In this document: positions 43,532 to 51,295 of the stretch, piece after piece | Numbering within the stretch: position 1 is the first letter of the stretch | Layout of the letters: each line of letters begins with the position of its first letter | Assembly: GCF_002257645.1 (NCBI RefSeq) | Contig: NZ_NQMO01000003.1 | Location: 779,953-843,952, forward strand | Direction of reading: 5' to 3' | Origin: Paenibacillus sp. XY044 | GTDB lineage: Bacteria > Bacillota > Bacilli > Paenibacillales > Paenibacillaceae | DNA: 64,000 nt | Translations under genes and position numbers: made by a program | The notes under the pieces: generated by a model | Told to the model about the DNA's origin: nothing | The model's input: the letters and a program-made list of their open reading frames with translations, nothing else | Database searches by the model: none

Positions 43532-43801
43532 ATGGCTAAAAAATCTAAAATGGTGCGGCAGCGGCAACGTGAAGCGATGGTGGCCAAGTACGCTGATCTG
43601 CGCCGGGAATTGAAAGAAAAAGGAGATTACGAGTCCCTGCAAAAATTACCGCGAGATGCATCGCCTACGCGGCTAAAAAGCCGCTGCGAACTGACAGGCC
43701 GGCCGAGAGGGTACCTTCGCAAATTTAAAATGTCACGCATTGCTTTCCGGGAATTGGCCCATAAAGGCCAGATTCCGGGCGTAACCAAATCCAGCTGGTG
43801 A
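43532..43801 (+). CDS. rpsN: Zinc-independent ribosomal protein S14 paralogue
   Basis: The 89-residue protein is the long S14 form and lacks the two CxxC zinc pairs: the equivalent region reads SRCELTGRPRGYLRKFKMSRIAFREL. Under zinc shortage such paralogues replace the zinc-containing S14 in 30S subunits and spare zinc. Its place 21 bases after the COG0523 gene matches known Zur regulons (YhzA in B. subtilis). Its stop overlaps the region just before the next gene's start. Confidence 0.95.
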   Translation: MAKKSKMVRQRQREAMVAKYADLRRELKEKGDYESLQKLPRDASPTRLKSRCELTGRPRGYLRKFKMSRIAFRELAHKGQIPGVTKSSW

Positions 43802-43806
43802 TCGAC

Positions 43807-44937
43807 ATGGAAGAGCGTTATGATTGCCTGATTGTTGGAGGGGGAGCAGCCGGGATCGGGATGGCTTCAGTTCTTCAGGATCTGCAAGTGAACCGGTTTG
43901 CTGTGCTCGAGCGGAATGAGGTGGGTTCTTCCTTTCTCTCCTGGCCCGAAGAAATGAAGTTCATTACCCCGTCCTTCACGAGTAATGCCTATGGCATGAT
44001 GGATCTGAACGCCGTGGCGCGCAATACCTCGCCGGCTTTCACGCTTGGTACGGAGCATCCGTCCGGCTCGGAGTATGCAGCTTACCTGCAGGCCATCGCC
44101 GATTATAAGGAGCTGCCTGTTATGACGGGAGTAGATGTCACCAGTATCGTTCCCGATGATGGCGGCTTTCGCCTTGAAACATCGCAAGGGACGTTATGTG
44201 CCGCATTTGTGATCTGGGCTGCCGGTGAGTTTCAGTACCCCAAGCTGGAGTCTTTCCCTGGAGCTGAATATGGAATTCATAACAGTCAGGTCATGAGCTG
44301 GGCTGAGCTTCAGGGTGAACAGTTCATTGTTGTCGGTGGGTATGAGAGCGGCGTCGACGCCGCGATCCAGCTCAGCAAACTCGGAAAAAATGTCACAGTC
44401 ATTGACCGTCATGATCGGGGACTCGATAAGGGGAGCAGCGATCCAAGCGTGGAGCTCAGCCCATACACCAAAGACAGGCTGCGGATCGCAATGGAAACCG
44501 GCCGGATCGAATTTCTCTCCGATTTCGACGTGAAATGGATTGAGGAGAGCGACGATAAGGGGTTCATCGTTTATTGCGAGAATGAACATGGCACTTCCCA
44601 TCTTCTAAAAACGGATCATCCGCCGATTATGGCCACGGGTTTCCACAACAGCGCAAACACCATCGAAAATTTGATCGGTCACAGCACGGGTGGGGAACTG
44701 CAGCTGACTTCTTGCGACGAATCAACAGCGACCCCCGGATTGTTCATTGTCGGTCCCGGTGTTCAGCATGGCGGCTTAAAGTTATGCTTTATTTATAAAT
44801 TCAGACAGCGTTTTGCCGTTGTCGCCCACGCGATCGGCAGCCGGCTTGGACTGGATTTGACGCCGCTTGATCCCTATCGGCAAGACGGTATGTATCTGGA
44901 TGATCTCTCATGCTGTGGAGAGAACTGCGCATGCTAG
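43807..44937 (+). CDS. FAD/NAD(P)-binding oxidoreductase with C-terminal Cys cluster
   Basis: The ATG at 43807 comes five bases after the S14 stop. The 376-residue protein has the FAD motif CLIVGGGAAGIGMASVL, a second dinucleotide motif IVVGGYESGVDAAIQL, and the C-terminal flavin segment GLFIVGPGVQHGG. It resembles CzcO/YpdA-type flavoproteins. Most striking is the end, DDLSCCGENCAC, with four cysteines in the last eight residues, a plausible metal site. It overlaps the GTPase-permease gene by seven bases. I infer a redox or metal-delivery role in zinc acquisition; the reaction is unknown. Confidence 0.85.
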   Translation: MEERYDCLIVGGGAAGIGMASVLQDLQVNRFAVLERNEVGSSFLSWPEEMKFITPSFTSNAYGMMDLNAVARNTSPAFTLGTEHPSGSEYAAYLQAIADYKELPVMTGVDVTSIVPDDGGFRLETSQGTLCAAFVIWAAGEFQYPKLESFPGAEYGIHNSQVMSWAELQGEQFIVVGGYESGVDAAIQLSKLGKNVTVIDRHDRGLDKGSSDPSVELSPYTKDRLRIAMETGRIEFLSDFDVKWIEESDDKGFIVYCENEHGTSHLLKTDHPPIMATGFHNSANTIENLIGHSTGGELQLTSCDESTATPGLFIVGPGVQHGGLKLCFIYKFRQRFAVVAHAIGSRLGLDLTPLDPYRQDGMYLDDLSCCGENCAC

Positions 44938-46604
44938 CAGCATCTGCTTCATACCGGGCAAATCCCAGGCCGCGAACTGCCGTCCTCGTGGGCTTCGAAT
45001 CCGCCGGCAAGTCTGCGCTCTTTCGTGGACTGACCGGTCAAAACGTAGGTGAAGAAGCAAATTTCAGAGGGTCAACCGTGATGGCACGCAAGGCCGAGCT
45101 TTCGGATTCGGCCTTCGAATTGGTGGATACGCCTGGAATTCGGTTACAGGATGACAGCCAGACTACGATGGCAGCCCTTAACCAATTGTCCGAAAGTGAT
45201 ACCTTGATCCTGGTTGTGCGCGCTACTCATGCGGGCCGGGAACTCCCTTTGCTGCTAGAGTCCTTAGCATTAAAGAACAAGAATATGCTTCTGGTTTTGA
45301 CCTTCGCGGATAAAGTTCCGTCGGCATTGCAGAGCCAGGTGGATTTTCTTCGAAAAAGACTCGGGATATCGGTCATTCCGGTGAATTCCCGTCATCTAAA
45401 TTCCAGGAGCCGCCATTTGCTGCTCCATGCGATCCCCATTGCTGGACCGATGACAAATCATTTGCTTCCAGATGACATCGCCGAACTGCCTATGGTTGAA
45501 CCGGGCCGGACGTTGTTCGAATATCCCGTTTGGGGCCGATTAGCCTCCTTGGCAGCTCTTTTGCTGATGTTTGCGGCTCCGGTTTATATCGCTTATCTAT
45601 TTTCGGGCTGGGTTCAGCCGCTTGTTGACCGATGGCTGGTCGATCCGCTGCGAATTTCGCTGATTAGCGTCCCAGGCATGATTCGGGATGCCATTGTCGG
45701 TGATTACGGGGTCGCTAGTTTAGGGCTGTATTCTTTTGTCTGGGCTTTTCCGGTTGTGCTGTTGGTCGGTTTGAGCGTCGCTTTGACCGAAGAAAGCGGG
45801 TTAAAGGATCGGATCACGGATGCATTGGATGGCTGGATGAGAACCATCGGTTTAAATGGGAGAGACCTCATTCCGGTTTTAGGCGGATTCGGCTGCAATG
45901 TCGTCGCCGTCTTCCAAAGCCGTACGTGCAGTTCCTGTACCCGGAAGTCCTGCGTCTCGATGATCGCATTCGGTTCCGCCTGCAGCTATCAGATTGGCGC
46001 ATCTCTGTCGATTTTCAGTTCTGGCGGACATCCGTGGTTGTTTATTCCATATCTAGCGCTTTTGATCTTCGTCGGAGCACTGCATACACGATTATGGAAC
46101 CGAGAGTCCGTTCCGAGTGCGGTCCAGGTTTATGCGAACCGTACCTTTTTGCAGAAGCCGTCCTTCAAAGCCGTGCTGTGGCGTGTTCGGGCCGTGACGA
46201 AGCAATTTTTAGTGCAAGCGATGCCCATATTTATCGGGATCTGTGTAGCCGCCACCTTACTAAGGTTAACAGGAATTCTAAATGCGTTGACAGGGATTCT
46301 GGCACCATTATTTAGCTTATTCGGGTTGCCTGCGGAGGCCGCGGGTGGAGTCTTGTTTTCCGTTCTTCGTAAAGACGGACTTTTGGTTCTCAATCAAAAT
46401 GGAGGGGCCTTCGCAGCCAGTCTGAATGCAGGACAGCTGCTGATTTTCGTGTATCTGGCTTCCACAATCACAGCTTGCCTTGTAACGTTATGGACTTTAC
46501 GCCGGGAAATGGGGACTTCGTTCGCAGCCAAGCTAGCCGGCAGACAGATCGTAACCTCACTGGCCAGCACTTTGCTGATCAGCGCATCGGTACGCCTATT
46601 CTAA
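44931..46604 (+). CDS. FeoB-like GTPase-permease, putative zinc transporter
   Basis: The 557-residue protein has an N-terminal G domain: P-loop GFESAGKS (21-28) and DTPG (66-69), with a weak G4 (TFADK instead of NxxD). A FeoB-like membrane part with Gate/nucleoside-recognition domains and several hydrophobic segments follows. The FeoB core motif GFGCNV is present (Cys322). It is followed by an extra run of cysteines at 333, 336, 341 and 351 (SRTCSSCTRKSC, FGSACS) that canonical FeoB lacks. No FeoA is nearby. It overlaps the flavoprotein gene and sits in a Zur operon, so import of zinc, not ferrous iron, is the likely job. That is an inference. Confidence 0.83.
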   Translation: MLAASASYRANPRPRTAVLVGFESAGKSALFRGLTGQNVGEEANFRGSTVMARKAELSDSAFELVDTPGIRLQDDSQTTMAALNQLSESDTLILVVRATHAGRELPLLLESLALKNKNMLLVLTFADKVPSALQSQVDFLRKRLGISVIPVNSRHLNSRSRHLLLHAIPIAGPMTNHLLPDDIAELPMVEPGRTLFEYPVWGRLASLAALLLMFAAPVYIAYLFSGWVQPLVDRWLVDPLRISLISVPGMIRDAIVGDYGVASLGLYSFVWAFPVVLLVGLSVALTEESGLKDRITDALDGWMRTIGLNGRDLIPVLGGFGCNVVAVFQSRTCSSCTRKSCVSMIAFGSACSYQIGASLSIFSSGGHPWLFIPYLALLIFVGALHTRLWNRESVPSAVQVYANRTFLQKPSFKAVLWRVRAVTKQFLVQAMPIFIGICVAATLLRLTGILNALTGILAPLFSLFGLPAEAAGGVLFSVLRKDGLLVLNQNGGAFAASLNAGQLLIFVYLASTITACLVTLWTLRREMGTSFAAKLAGRQIVTSLASTLLISASVRLF

Positions 46605-46616
46605 AATACGATTCCC

Positions 46617-46775
46617 ATGGGGTTCAGGCTGGATTCCGGAGGATGGAAGGTATACGCGAAAAACCGTCAGCAGGGAAGTTGGCTGGATGTGAATTACATG
46701 ATGCCGAATATGGATTTTGAAAGTCAGCTGGAGCAAGTAGAGAGGGATCCGGATGGGATCTTTTGGCCGGCTTAA
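46617..46775 (+). CDS. Possible 52-residue protein at the end of the Zur operon
   Basis: The frame reads MGFRLDSGGWKVYAKNRQQG and ends QVERDPDGIFWPA. It is in the same frame as the GTPase-permease and begins four codons after its TAA. The composition (Trp, Tyr, Asp, Gln) is protein-like and the operon terminator follows at once. However, no ribosome-binding site is visible before the ATG, so it may depend on coupling or read-through, or be a broken 3' gene. No family was recognised. Confidence 0.45.
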   Translation: MGFRLDSGGWKVYAKNRQQGSWLDVNYMMPNMDFESQLEQVERDPDGIFWPA

Positions 46776-46792
46776 AGCAAAATGGCACAAAT

Positions 46793-46817
46793 AAGCCGCA
46801 ATTTTGCGGCTTTTTGT
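46793..46817. terminator. Terminator, copy 3 of the repeated GCCGCA type
   Basis: AAGCCGCA pairs with TGCGGCTT around ATTT, followed by TTTG. It ends the Zur operon; the convergent methyltransferase gene may share it. Confidence 0.85.
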
Positions 46818-46864
46818 TTGAACTATCAAGCGGAAAGGTTCGCTTCAGCAAAATTGATGATTGA

Positions 46865-47635
46865 CTATGATTTAACCGCGATAAATCTTATCCGCTTATA
46901 GTCCGCATACCACGCGCCATCCTTATACAAATCATTTTTTAGCAGAACCCTTATTTTGTCGAATACTTGTTTTTTATCAGCATCATTAAAATCGTAGAAA
47001 AAGTCATTTCCAGCAAAGCCGTTGAGCCAATAAGAAAGACCGGTCTCGCCATCTGCTAATTTAGTCGGACGATCAAAATGCACCGCATAAGTGACTCGAA
47101 AGCCTGCATGCTCAAGCATACTGCTATATTCACCGATACTAGGAAAATACCATGGAGATCGCTTATTGGCGTCGATCCCGTAATCTTCAGCGAGCACTTT
47201 CCTGATCGCAGCAACGATGGATTCGACGTTACCTTTCCCGCCGAATTCAGCAATAAATCTCCCTCCGGGCTTCAATGACTGGTGAACAGCACTTACGACA
47301 GAAGCAGCATTTTTGATCCAGTGCAGAGCCGCATTGGAGAATACCGCATCATAAGTGATTTCATGCGCGAAATGTTCCGCATTACCAACGATAAATTCAA
47401 TGTCGGCATATTTATTTCTCGCCTGATCAATCATTTCGGCTGAATAGTCCATCCCGATGACTTTCGCACCGCTTTTAGCGATTTCAATGCTCAAATCTCC
47501 AGTCCCGCAACCAAGATCAAGAATCGTTTCACCACTTCTCGGTTGTAACAAATCCACGACCCCTTTCCCGTATTGAGCGACAAAACCTAATTTATTATCG
47601 TATAGTTCCGGGTTCCAAGTATGATCTGAACTCAT
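46865..47635 (-). CDS. SAM-dependent methyltransferase, class I
   Basis: The 256-residue protein has motif I LDLGCGTGDLSIEIAKSG, GMDYSAEMIDQAR with the acidic residue for ribose binding, and FSNAALHWI. That last segment is typical of the Tam/UbiE-like small-molecule methyltransferases (trans-aconitate methyltransferase group). The C-terminal half (LSYWLNGFAGNDFFYDF) fits the same group. It is monocistronic. The substrate is unknown. Confidence 0.85.
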   Translation of the reverse strand: MSSDHTWNPELYDNKLGFVAQYGKGVVDLLQPRSGETILDLGCGTGDLSIEIAKSGAKVIGMDYSAEMIDQARNKYADIEFIVGNAEHFAHEITYDAVFSNAALHWIKNAASVVSAVHQSLKPGGRFIAEFGGKGNVESIVAAIRKVLAEDYGIDANKRSPWYFPSIGEYSSMLEHAGFRVTYAVHFDRPTKLADGETGLSYWLNGFAGNDFFYDFNDADKKQVFDKIRVLLKNDLYKDGAWYADYKRIRFIAVKS

Positions 47636-47891
47636 TGTATCCGCTCCTTAATCCCTGTAGATTATGAATCCCATCGATTGATCCCAATGTATCAAAAATC
47701 AAGTTAACGGGGAAATATAAAGATCGCATAACTCTATAGGTTATACCTATTAAAAATTCGGAGTTTGGGGATGTAACCGGATTCGTGACGATCAGACTCT
47801 ACCTCCGCAAAGAGATTAAAATGAACATATTCGAGAAAATGAATGACAGCATAGGAAACAGATATTTATAGAAAAAAACCAAGTGATTACA

Positions 47892-47908
47892 TAACATAAA
47901 TTATGTTA
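47892..47908. promoter_or_regulatory. Perfect palindrome in an empty gap
   Basis: TAACATAA-a-TTATGTTA is an exact 8-1-8 palindrome 23 bases before an orphan terminator. It may be an operator of a lost or short transcript. Nothing else is seen in the 378-base gap. Confidence 0.35.
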
Positions 47909-47930
47909 ACCGAGAAAATACACGATTTTG

Positions 47931-47955
47931 AAGCCGCACCGTTGCGGCTTTTTAT
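47931..47955 (+). terminator. Terminator, copy 4 of the repeated GCCGCA type, without a gene
   Basis: AAGCCGCA-ccgt-TGCGGCTT is followed by TTTATTTT on the plus strand. No plus-strand gene precedes it within 1 kb. Confidence 0.7.
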
Positions 47956-48013
47956 TTTGCCGAAAAAGACAAAAAAGAACGTCTATGGTTAACCCATAAT
48001 GGATAAATTTTGT

Positions 48014-48217
48014 CTAATCCCTTCCGGTTAGTAGTCGTCTTCCTAACTCCAGTCGCGCTTCAAGCTCGATTCTGTTTTTGCAATCCTCGCAGTAATACAT
48101 TCCTTTACGGTTCCGTTTCGCGCGGTCGTAAGCTTGAGTGCCCTCGAAAACCTCAAATGCTTTTTTACAACTATAACAGTTCAATTGGAACCGAAATCCT
48201 GTGGATTGATCCTGCAT
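48014..48217 (-). CDS. Small zinc-ribbon protein, YlaI/DUF2197-like
   Basis: The start MQDQSTGFRFQLNCYSCKKAF follows GGGAGGGAGATTCCG; the longer frame begins without a site. The 67-residue protein has two CxxC pairs, CYSCKK and CEDCKN, about 30 residues apart. The AKRNRKGMYYCEDCKNRI stretch resembles the YlaI family of Bacillales. The pairs probably bind one zinc. The function is not known. It is divergent from the TetR gene. Confidence 0.75.
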   Translation of the reverse strand: MQDQSTGFRFQLNCYSCKKAFEVFEGTQAYDRAKRNRKGMYYCEDCKNRIELEARLELGRRLLTGRD

Positions 48218-48299
48218 CGGAATCTCCCTCCCGTCAATCACTTCAAGGTCCCACCCTCTTGACGTGATCATCGCGACGCGTTATAACTGAAAAAAACGA

Positions 48300-48340
48300 T
48301 TTAACACACTGTGCTATTTATTTTAATACAGTGTGCTAAA
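48300..48340. promoter_or_regulatory. Probable TetR autoregulatory operator
   Basis: TTTAACACACTGT (48300-48312) and ACAGTGTGCTAAA (48328-48340) are inverted repeats with one mismatch in 13. They lie immediately before the TetR gene and over its likely promoter. Confidence 0.7.
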
Positions 48341-48358
48341 TAAAACAAGGGGCGTTTA

Positions 48359-48958
48359 TTGTTGCCGAAAATCGTGGACCACGAACAAAAAAGAAAACTG
48401 ATTGCGGAATCGGCGTGGAGCATTATTGAAGCAAAAGGGATCGAACATGCGTCAATCCGCGCCATCGCCGCTGCGGCAGGGGTTTCGCCTGGCGCTTTAC
48501 GGCATTATTTTTCAACGCAAGACGAGCTGTTGCTCTTTATCGTGGACTATTATTTGACGAGAGGAGTCGACAGGGCGGCAGAAGGATTGGAGATAAGCCG
48601 CATTCCGATGAAGGCCGCGAAGGAAGTGCTTCTAGAGCTGCTCCCTATGGATACGGAAAAACGAACTGCAGCGAGCGTCTGGTGGGTATTCGCCATCCGT
48701 TCTCTCACGAGTTCGGCGTTACAAGTAAAAAAAGACGAGCTCACGGACGGACTTCATCACCTGTCGAAAATTGTCATCGATCTTCTGTCTACAGCAGAGC
48801 TTCTTCCCTCGTCGACTGACATCGAACTCGAAACATTTAGATTGGCCGCGGTCATCGAAGGTTTGACGATCCTTGCATTGCTTCGCCCGGAGATCTACTC
48901 ACCGGAGACCGTTGAAAGAGTCGTTGTCCGTCATCTTCGGGAGCTTTGCGCCCACTAA
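48359..48958 (+). CDS. TetR-family regulator
   Basis: It starts at TTG after AAGGGG (six to seven bases). The 199-residue protein has the helix-turn-helix GIEHASIRAIAAAAGVSPGALRHYFSTQDELLLFI and a ligand domain like that of the BetI/TetR_C_6 group. A large inverted repeat lies at its promoter, so it is probably autoregulated. Its target is not obvious: the sequence just downstream holds a promoter-like palindrome and a ribosome-binding site but no gene. Confidence 0.85.
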   Translation: MLPKIVDHEQKRKLIAESAWSIIEAKGIEHASIRAIAAAAGVSPGALRHYFSTQDELLLFIVDYYLTRGVDRAAEGLEISRIPMKAAKEVLLELLPMDTEKRTAASVWWVFAIRSLTSSALQVKKDELTDGLHHLSKIVIDLLSTAELLPSSTDIELETFRLAAVIEGLTILALLRPEIYSPETVERVVVRHLRELCAH

Positions 48959-48966
48959 CAATAATT

Positions 48967-49070
48967 TTGACACAAATTACATTGTAGACTGTAGTCTATA
49001 AGCTAATGAGAAGGAGAGTTATCACAACCTCAACATAGCAATTGAAAAGAAATTGCAATATTTTTTCCTT
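48967..49070 (+). promoter_or_regulatory. Promoter, operator and SD with no following gene
   Basis: TTGACA (48967-48972) is followed by the palindrome TAGACT-gt-AGTCTA (48985-48998), then AAGGAGAG (49011-49018) with no start codon in range. A weak hairpin GCAATT...AATTGC with a T-rich tail follows at about 49039-49070. This looks like the 5' end of a deleted gene or a short transcript. Confidence 0.4.
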
Positions 49071-49106
49071 GGTAATATAAGATTATATCGTGGTAAAGAA
49101 GTGTGG

Positions 49107-49120
49107 TGACCTGAAGGTCA
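49107..49120. promoter_or_regulatory. Palindrome upstream of the VOC gene
   Basis: TGACCT-ga-AGGTCA is a perfect 14-bp palindrome 47 bases before the VOC-protein start, a possible operator. Confidence 0.4.
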
Positions 49121-49166
49121 AGCTGTAACTAAAATCTAAAAAATAGGTACACGGGAGATGTGGGAT

Positions 49167-49613
49167 ATGAAGTTCAACAGAATAGACCATGTAGGAATCA
49201 ACGTAAATGACCTACCTGCAGCCAAAGCGTTTTTTCTCGATTTCGGCCTTGAGGTGAAAGGCGAATGGGAAATGGAGGGAGAGTTATTGGAGCAGGTTGT
49301 CGGGCTTAACGGCGCCAAAACAGCATGCGTAGCATTGGGGATGCCAGACGGTGATACATGGATCGAGCTAGTTAAGTATTATTCGCCGTCCGATGAACAG
49401 GATGTTCGGAAATCTTTTGCAAATACGCTGGGTATCCGACATATTGCAATTGCCGTTGAAGATGTTGAAGCTATTGTTGCCAAGCTGAAAGCGAAGGGCA
49501 CGGAAATCTTTAGCGAGATCCAGCAATATGAAAATATTTATAAGTTGTGCTACGTTCGTGGGCCTGAAGGAATTATTTTGGAGTTGGCTGAGAAATTAAA
49601 TAAGCAAAAATAA
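49167..49613 (+). CDS. VOC-superfamily (glyoxalase/epimerase-like) protein
   Basis: The 148-residue protein starts MKFNRIDHVGINVNDLPAAKAFF and contains the second beta-alpha-beta-beta-beta module at GIRHIAIAVEDVEAIVAKLKAKG. The metal ligands His (DHVGI), Glu (GEWEMEGE region), His (IRHIAIA) and Glu (GIILELAE) are in the usual places. This resembles methylmalonyl-CoA epimerase or bleomycin/fosfomycin-resistance relatives; the exact reaction is unknown. It ends at a repeated-type terminator. Confidence 0.83.
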   Translation: MKFNRIDHVGINVNDLPAAKAFFLDFGLEVKGEWEMEGELLEQVVGLNGAKTACVALGMPDGDTWIELVKYYSPSDEQDVRKSFANTLGIRHIAIAVEDVEAIVAKLKAKGTEIFSEIQQYENIYKLCYVRGPEGIILELAEKLNKQK

Positions 49614-49622
49614 ACACTAACT

Positions 49623-49646
49623 ACAGCCGCGAAGTTGCGGCTTTTT
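49623..49646 (+). terminator. Terminator, copy 5 of the repeated GCCGC type
   Basis: GCCGC-gaagtt-GCGGC is followed by TTTTT and then GCATTTAC, the same tail as after the copy at 33234. Confidence 0.75.
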
Positions 49647-49725
49647 GCATTTACAGGATAGGGTATGGCATGGATTGAGGTGGGGCACCCTAATTGCTGG
49701 AAATGTAGTGGTTGGGGGGACTGAC

Positions 49726-50436
49726 GTGGATTTTTTCAAAGGCCAAGAGTCGTTGACGGTGCTGGAATGGATTTTGCGGAGCATCGTAGGATTTATAATT
49801 CTGATCATTGCAGCAAAAATGATGGGTCAGCGTTCCATCTCCGGACTTCGGTTTCTGGATTTCATTATCGCGCTTACGCTCGGCAATATTATTGCGCATC
49901 CGCTGTCAGACGAGCATCTTGGATTAAAAGGAGCCGTCACTTCGACCTTTTCGATTGTTATTTTCTACATAGCCGCAATCTGGCTTAGTCTGAAGATCCC
50001 GGTGATCAAACAATTTTTTGATCCGCCGGCAACTCCCCTTATAATGGATGGGAAGCTTAATTACCGGAACCTATCGAAAGCGAAGCTGTCCATTGAATTT
50101 TTGTACGCCGAGCTGCGAAAATCCAACGTAGAGGACATCTCGAAGGTTGCCTTTGCAGCATGGGAACCAGGCGGTACACTATCTGTTTTCCTAAATACAG
50201 CTTATCAGCCCGTAACTCCGGCTGACTTAAAACTGACCACTCAACCCTTCAATCTGACCAAACCGATTATTACGGACGGCCATATAGAACATGCGTTACT
50301 GCGCGAGATCGGAAAGGACCTCGTATGGCTGGAAACGGAAATACGACCTCATGGAATAAATAGCGTAATCTTGGCAACGGTAGACAGCAAACGAACGATA
50401 CAGGTGCATGTGATCCGGGAACCAGGGACGCTTTAA
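49726..50436 (+). CDS. DUF421 membrane protein (YetF/YdfR-like)
   Basis: A GTG start at 49726 with GGGGGG at a six-base gap is preferred; the longer frame overlaps the previous terminator. The 236-residue product has about three N-terminal membrane segments (LRSIVGFIILIIAAKMMG, TLGNIIAHPL, FSIVIFYIAAIWLSL). A cytoplasmic DUF421 domain follows, with the typical GKLNYRNLSKAKLSIEFLYAELR and VFLNTAYQPVTP. Such proteins are abundant in sporeformers and are linked to germination or membrane functions, but the activity is undefined. Confidence 0.85.
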   Translation: MDFFKGQESLTVLEWILRSIVGFIILIIAAKMMGQRSISGLRFLDFIIALTLGNIIAHPLSDEHLGLKGAVTSTFSIVIFYIAAIWLSLKIPVIKQFFDPPATPLIMDGKLNYRNLSKAKLSIEFLYAELRKSNVEDISKVAFAAWEPGGTLSVFLNTAYQPVTPADLKLTTQPFNLTKPIITDGHIEHALLREIGKDLVWLETEIRPHGINSVILATVDSKRTIQVHVIREPGTL

Positions 50437-50529
50437 CGATCGGCTCAGCAGGCGGATTACGGTGCAAGTATAGATTTAGACCATCTTAGTGTAGTTGCCT
50501 GCGGGATATTTGCCTCCCAAACTATTTTC

Positions 50530-50569
50530 ACCACACAAAGGCCTTGCTGTTCGTTTGTGTGGTTTTTTT
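50530..50569 (+). terminator. Terminator after the DUF421 gene
   Basis: CCACACAAA pairs with TTTGTGTGG, followed by TTTTTTT. Confidence 0.85.
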
Positions 50570-50704
50570 GCGGTAAAAAAATGAGGTTCATGATGAAATC
50601 TTGGCACCATGCTTTGATCGTTTTTTTAGGAGGATGCATGAGGTATTGTCCACTTTTGTTAGATTGGCAAATGCAGCAGGTTGCATAAGAAAAAGCCGAC
50701 CAAG

Positions 50705-51086
50705 ATGAAGCTTATTTCCATCGCTTTGCTTCAACACATCACACCGGAAAGTCATCTTGAACTCGTAGAGAACATTTTTAAGGGTCGACAAAGGATATTT
50801 TCAATACAATTGGTGGGAACTGGTCTACTATAATGGAGAAATCGATGGACTTATTCAGCCTGTTGTATTTAAGGGATGTGAGAAGAATGGATTGATGGAA
50901 GGAACGATCCATTATATAGGTGTCATTCCTGAGTTCCGTGGGAAAGGATTTATTAACGATTTACTGTTAAGAGCAACAAGAGTGTTACAAGGTATTGGGG
51001 TTTGGAGAATTTATGCCGATACCGATGTTGAAAATTTCCCGATGATGCAAACTTTCGAGAAAGCGGTATACGAAATAAATAAGTAG
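50705..51086 (+). pseudogene. Frameshifted GNAT acetyltransferase
   Basis: From 50705 one frame reads MKLISIALLQHITPESHLEL and VENIFKG. The family pattern then continues in another frame, with VDKGYFQYNWWELVYYNGEIDGLIQPVVF, then IHYIGVIPEFRGKGFINDLLLRA, which holds the acetyl-CoA-binding RGKG motif, and a C-terminal IYADTDVENFPMMQTFEK. The switch is near 50775, at a run of five T followed by AAGGG. A stop in each frame prevents a full product. It is probably a decayed or phase-shifted acetyltransferase gene, unless the change is a sequencing error. Confidence 0.65.
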
Positions 51087-51121
51087 TGATCATTAAAAAA
51101 AAAAGAATCTGAAAAGCCTTT

Positions 51122-51148
51122 TAAAGCCGCAACGCTGCGGCTTTTTAT
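51122..51148 (+). terminator. Terminator, copy 6 of the repeated GCCGCA type
   Basis: AAAGCCGCA-acgc-TGCGGCTTTTT ends the acetyltransferase remnant. Confidence 0.8.
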
Positions 51149-51295
51149 AATGTAACGATATAAAATCGTTGTTTTTGTTAAAAAATCGGTTTCTGATTTA
51201 AAGACTTATCGTTTGAATTTCAATATGATACATATGAACGAGCTTATGAAGAGCTGATGCGCTGAACACATTTTTTTATAAAGGGGAGACAGGGA

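Noticed and set aside
46475..46720. 81-codon frame overlapping the end of the FeoB-like gene
   Set aside because: Out of frame with a real gene, low-complexity composition and no ribosome-binding site; the 52-residue frame is the better candidate there.
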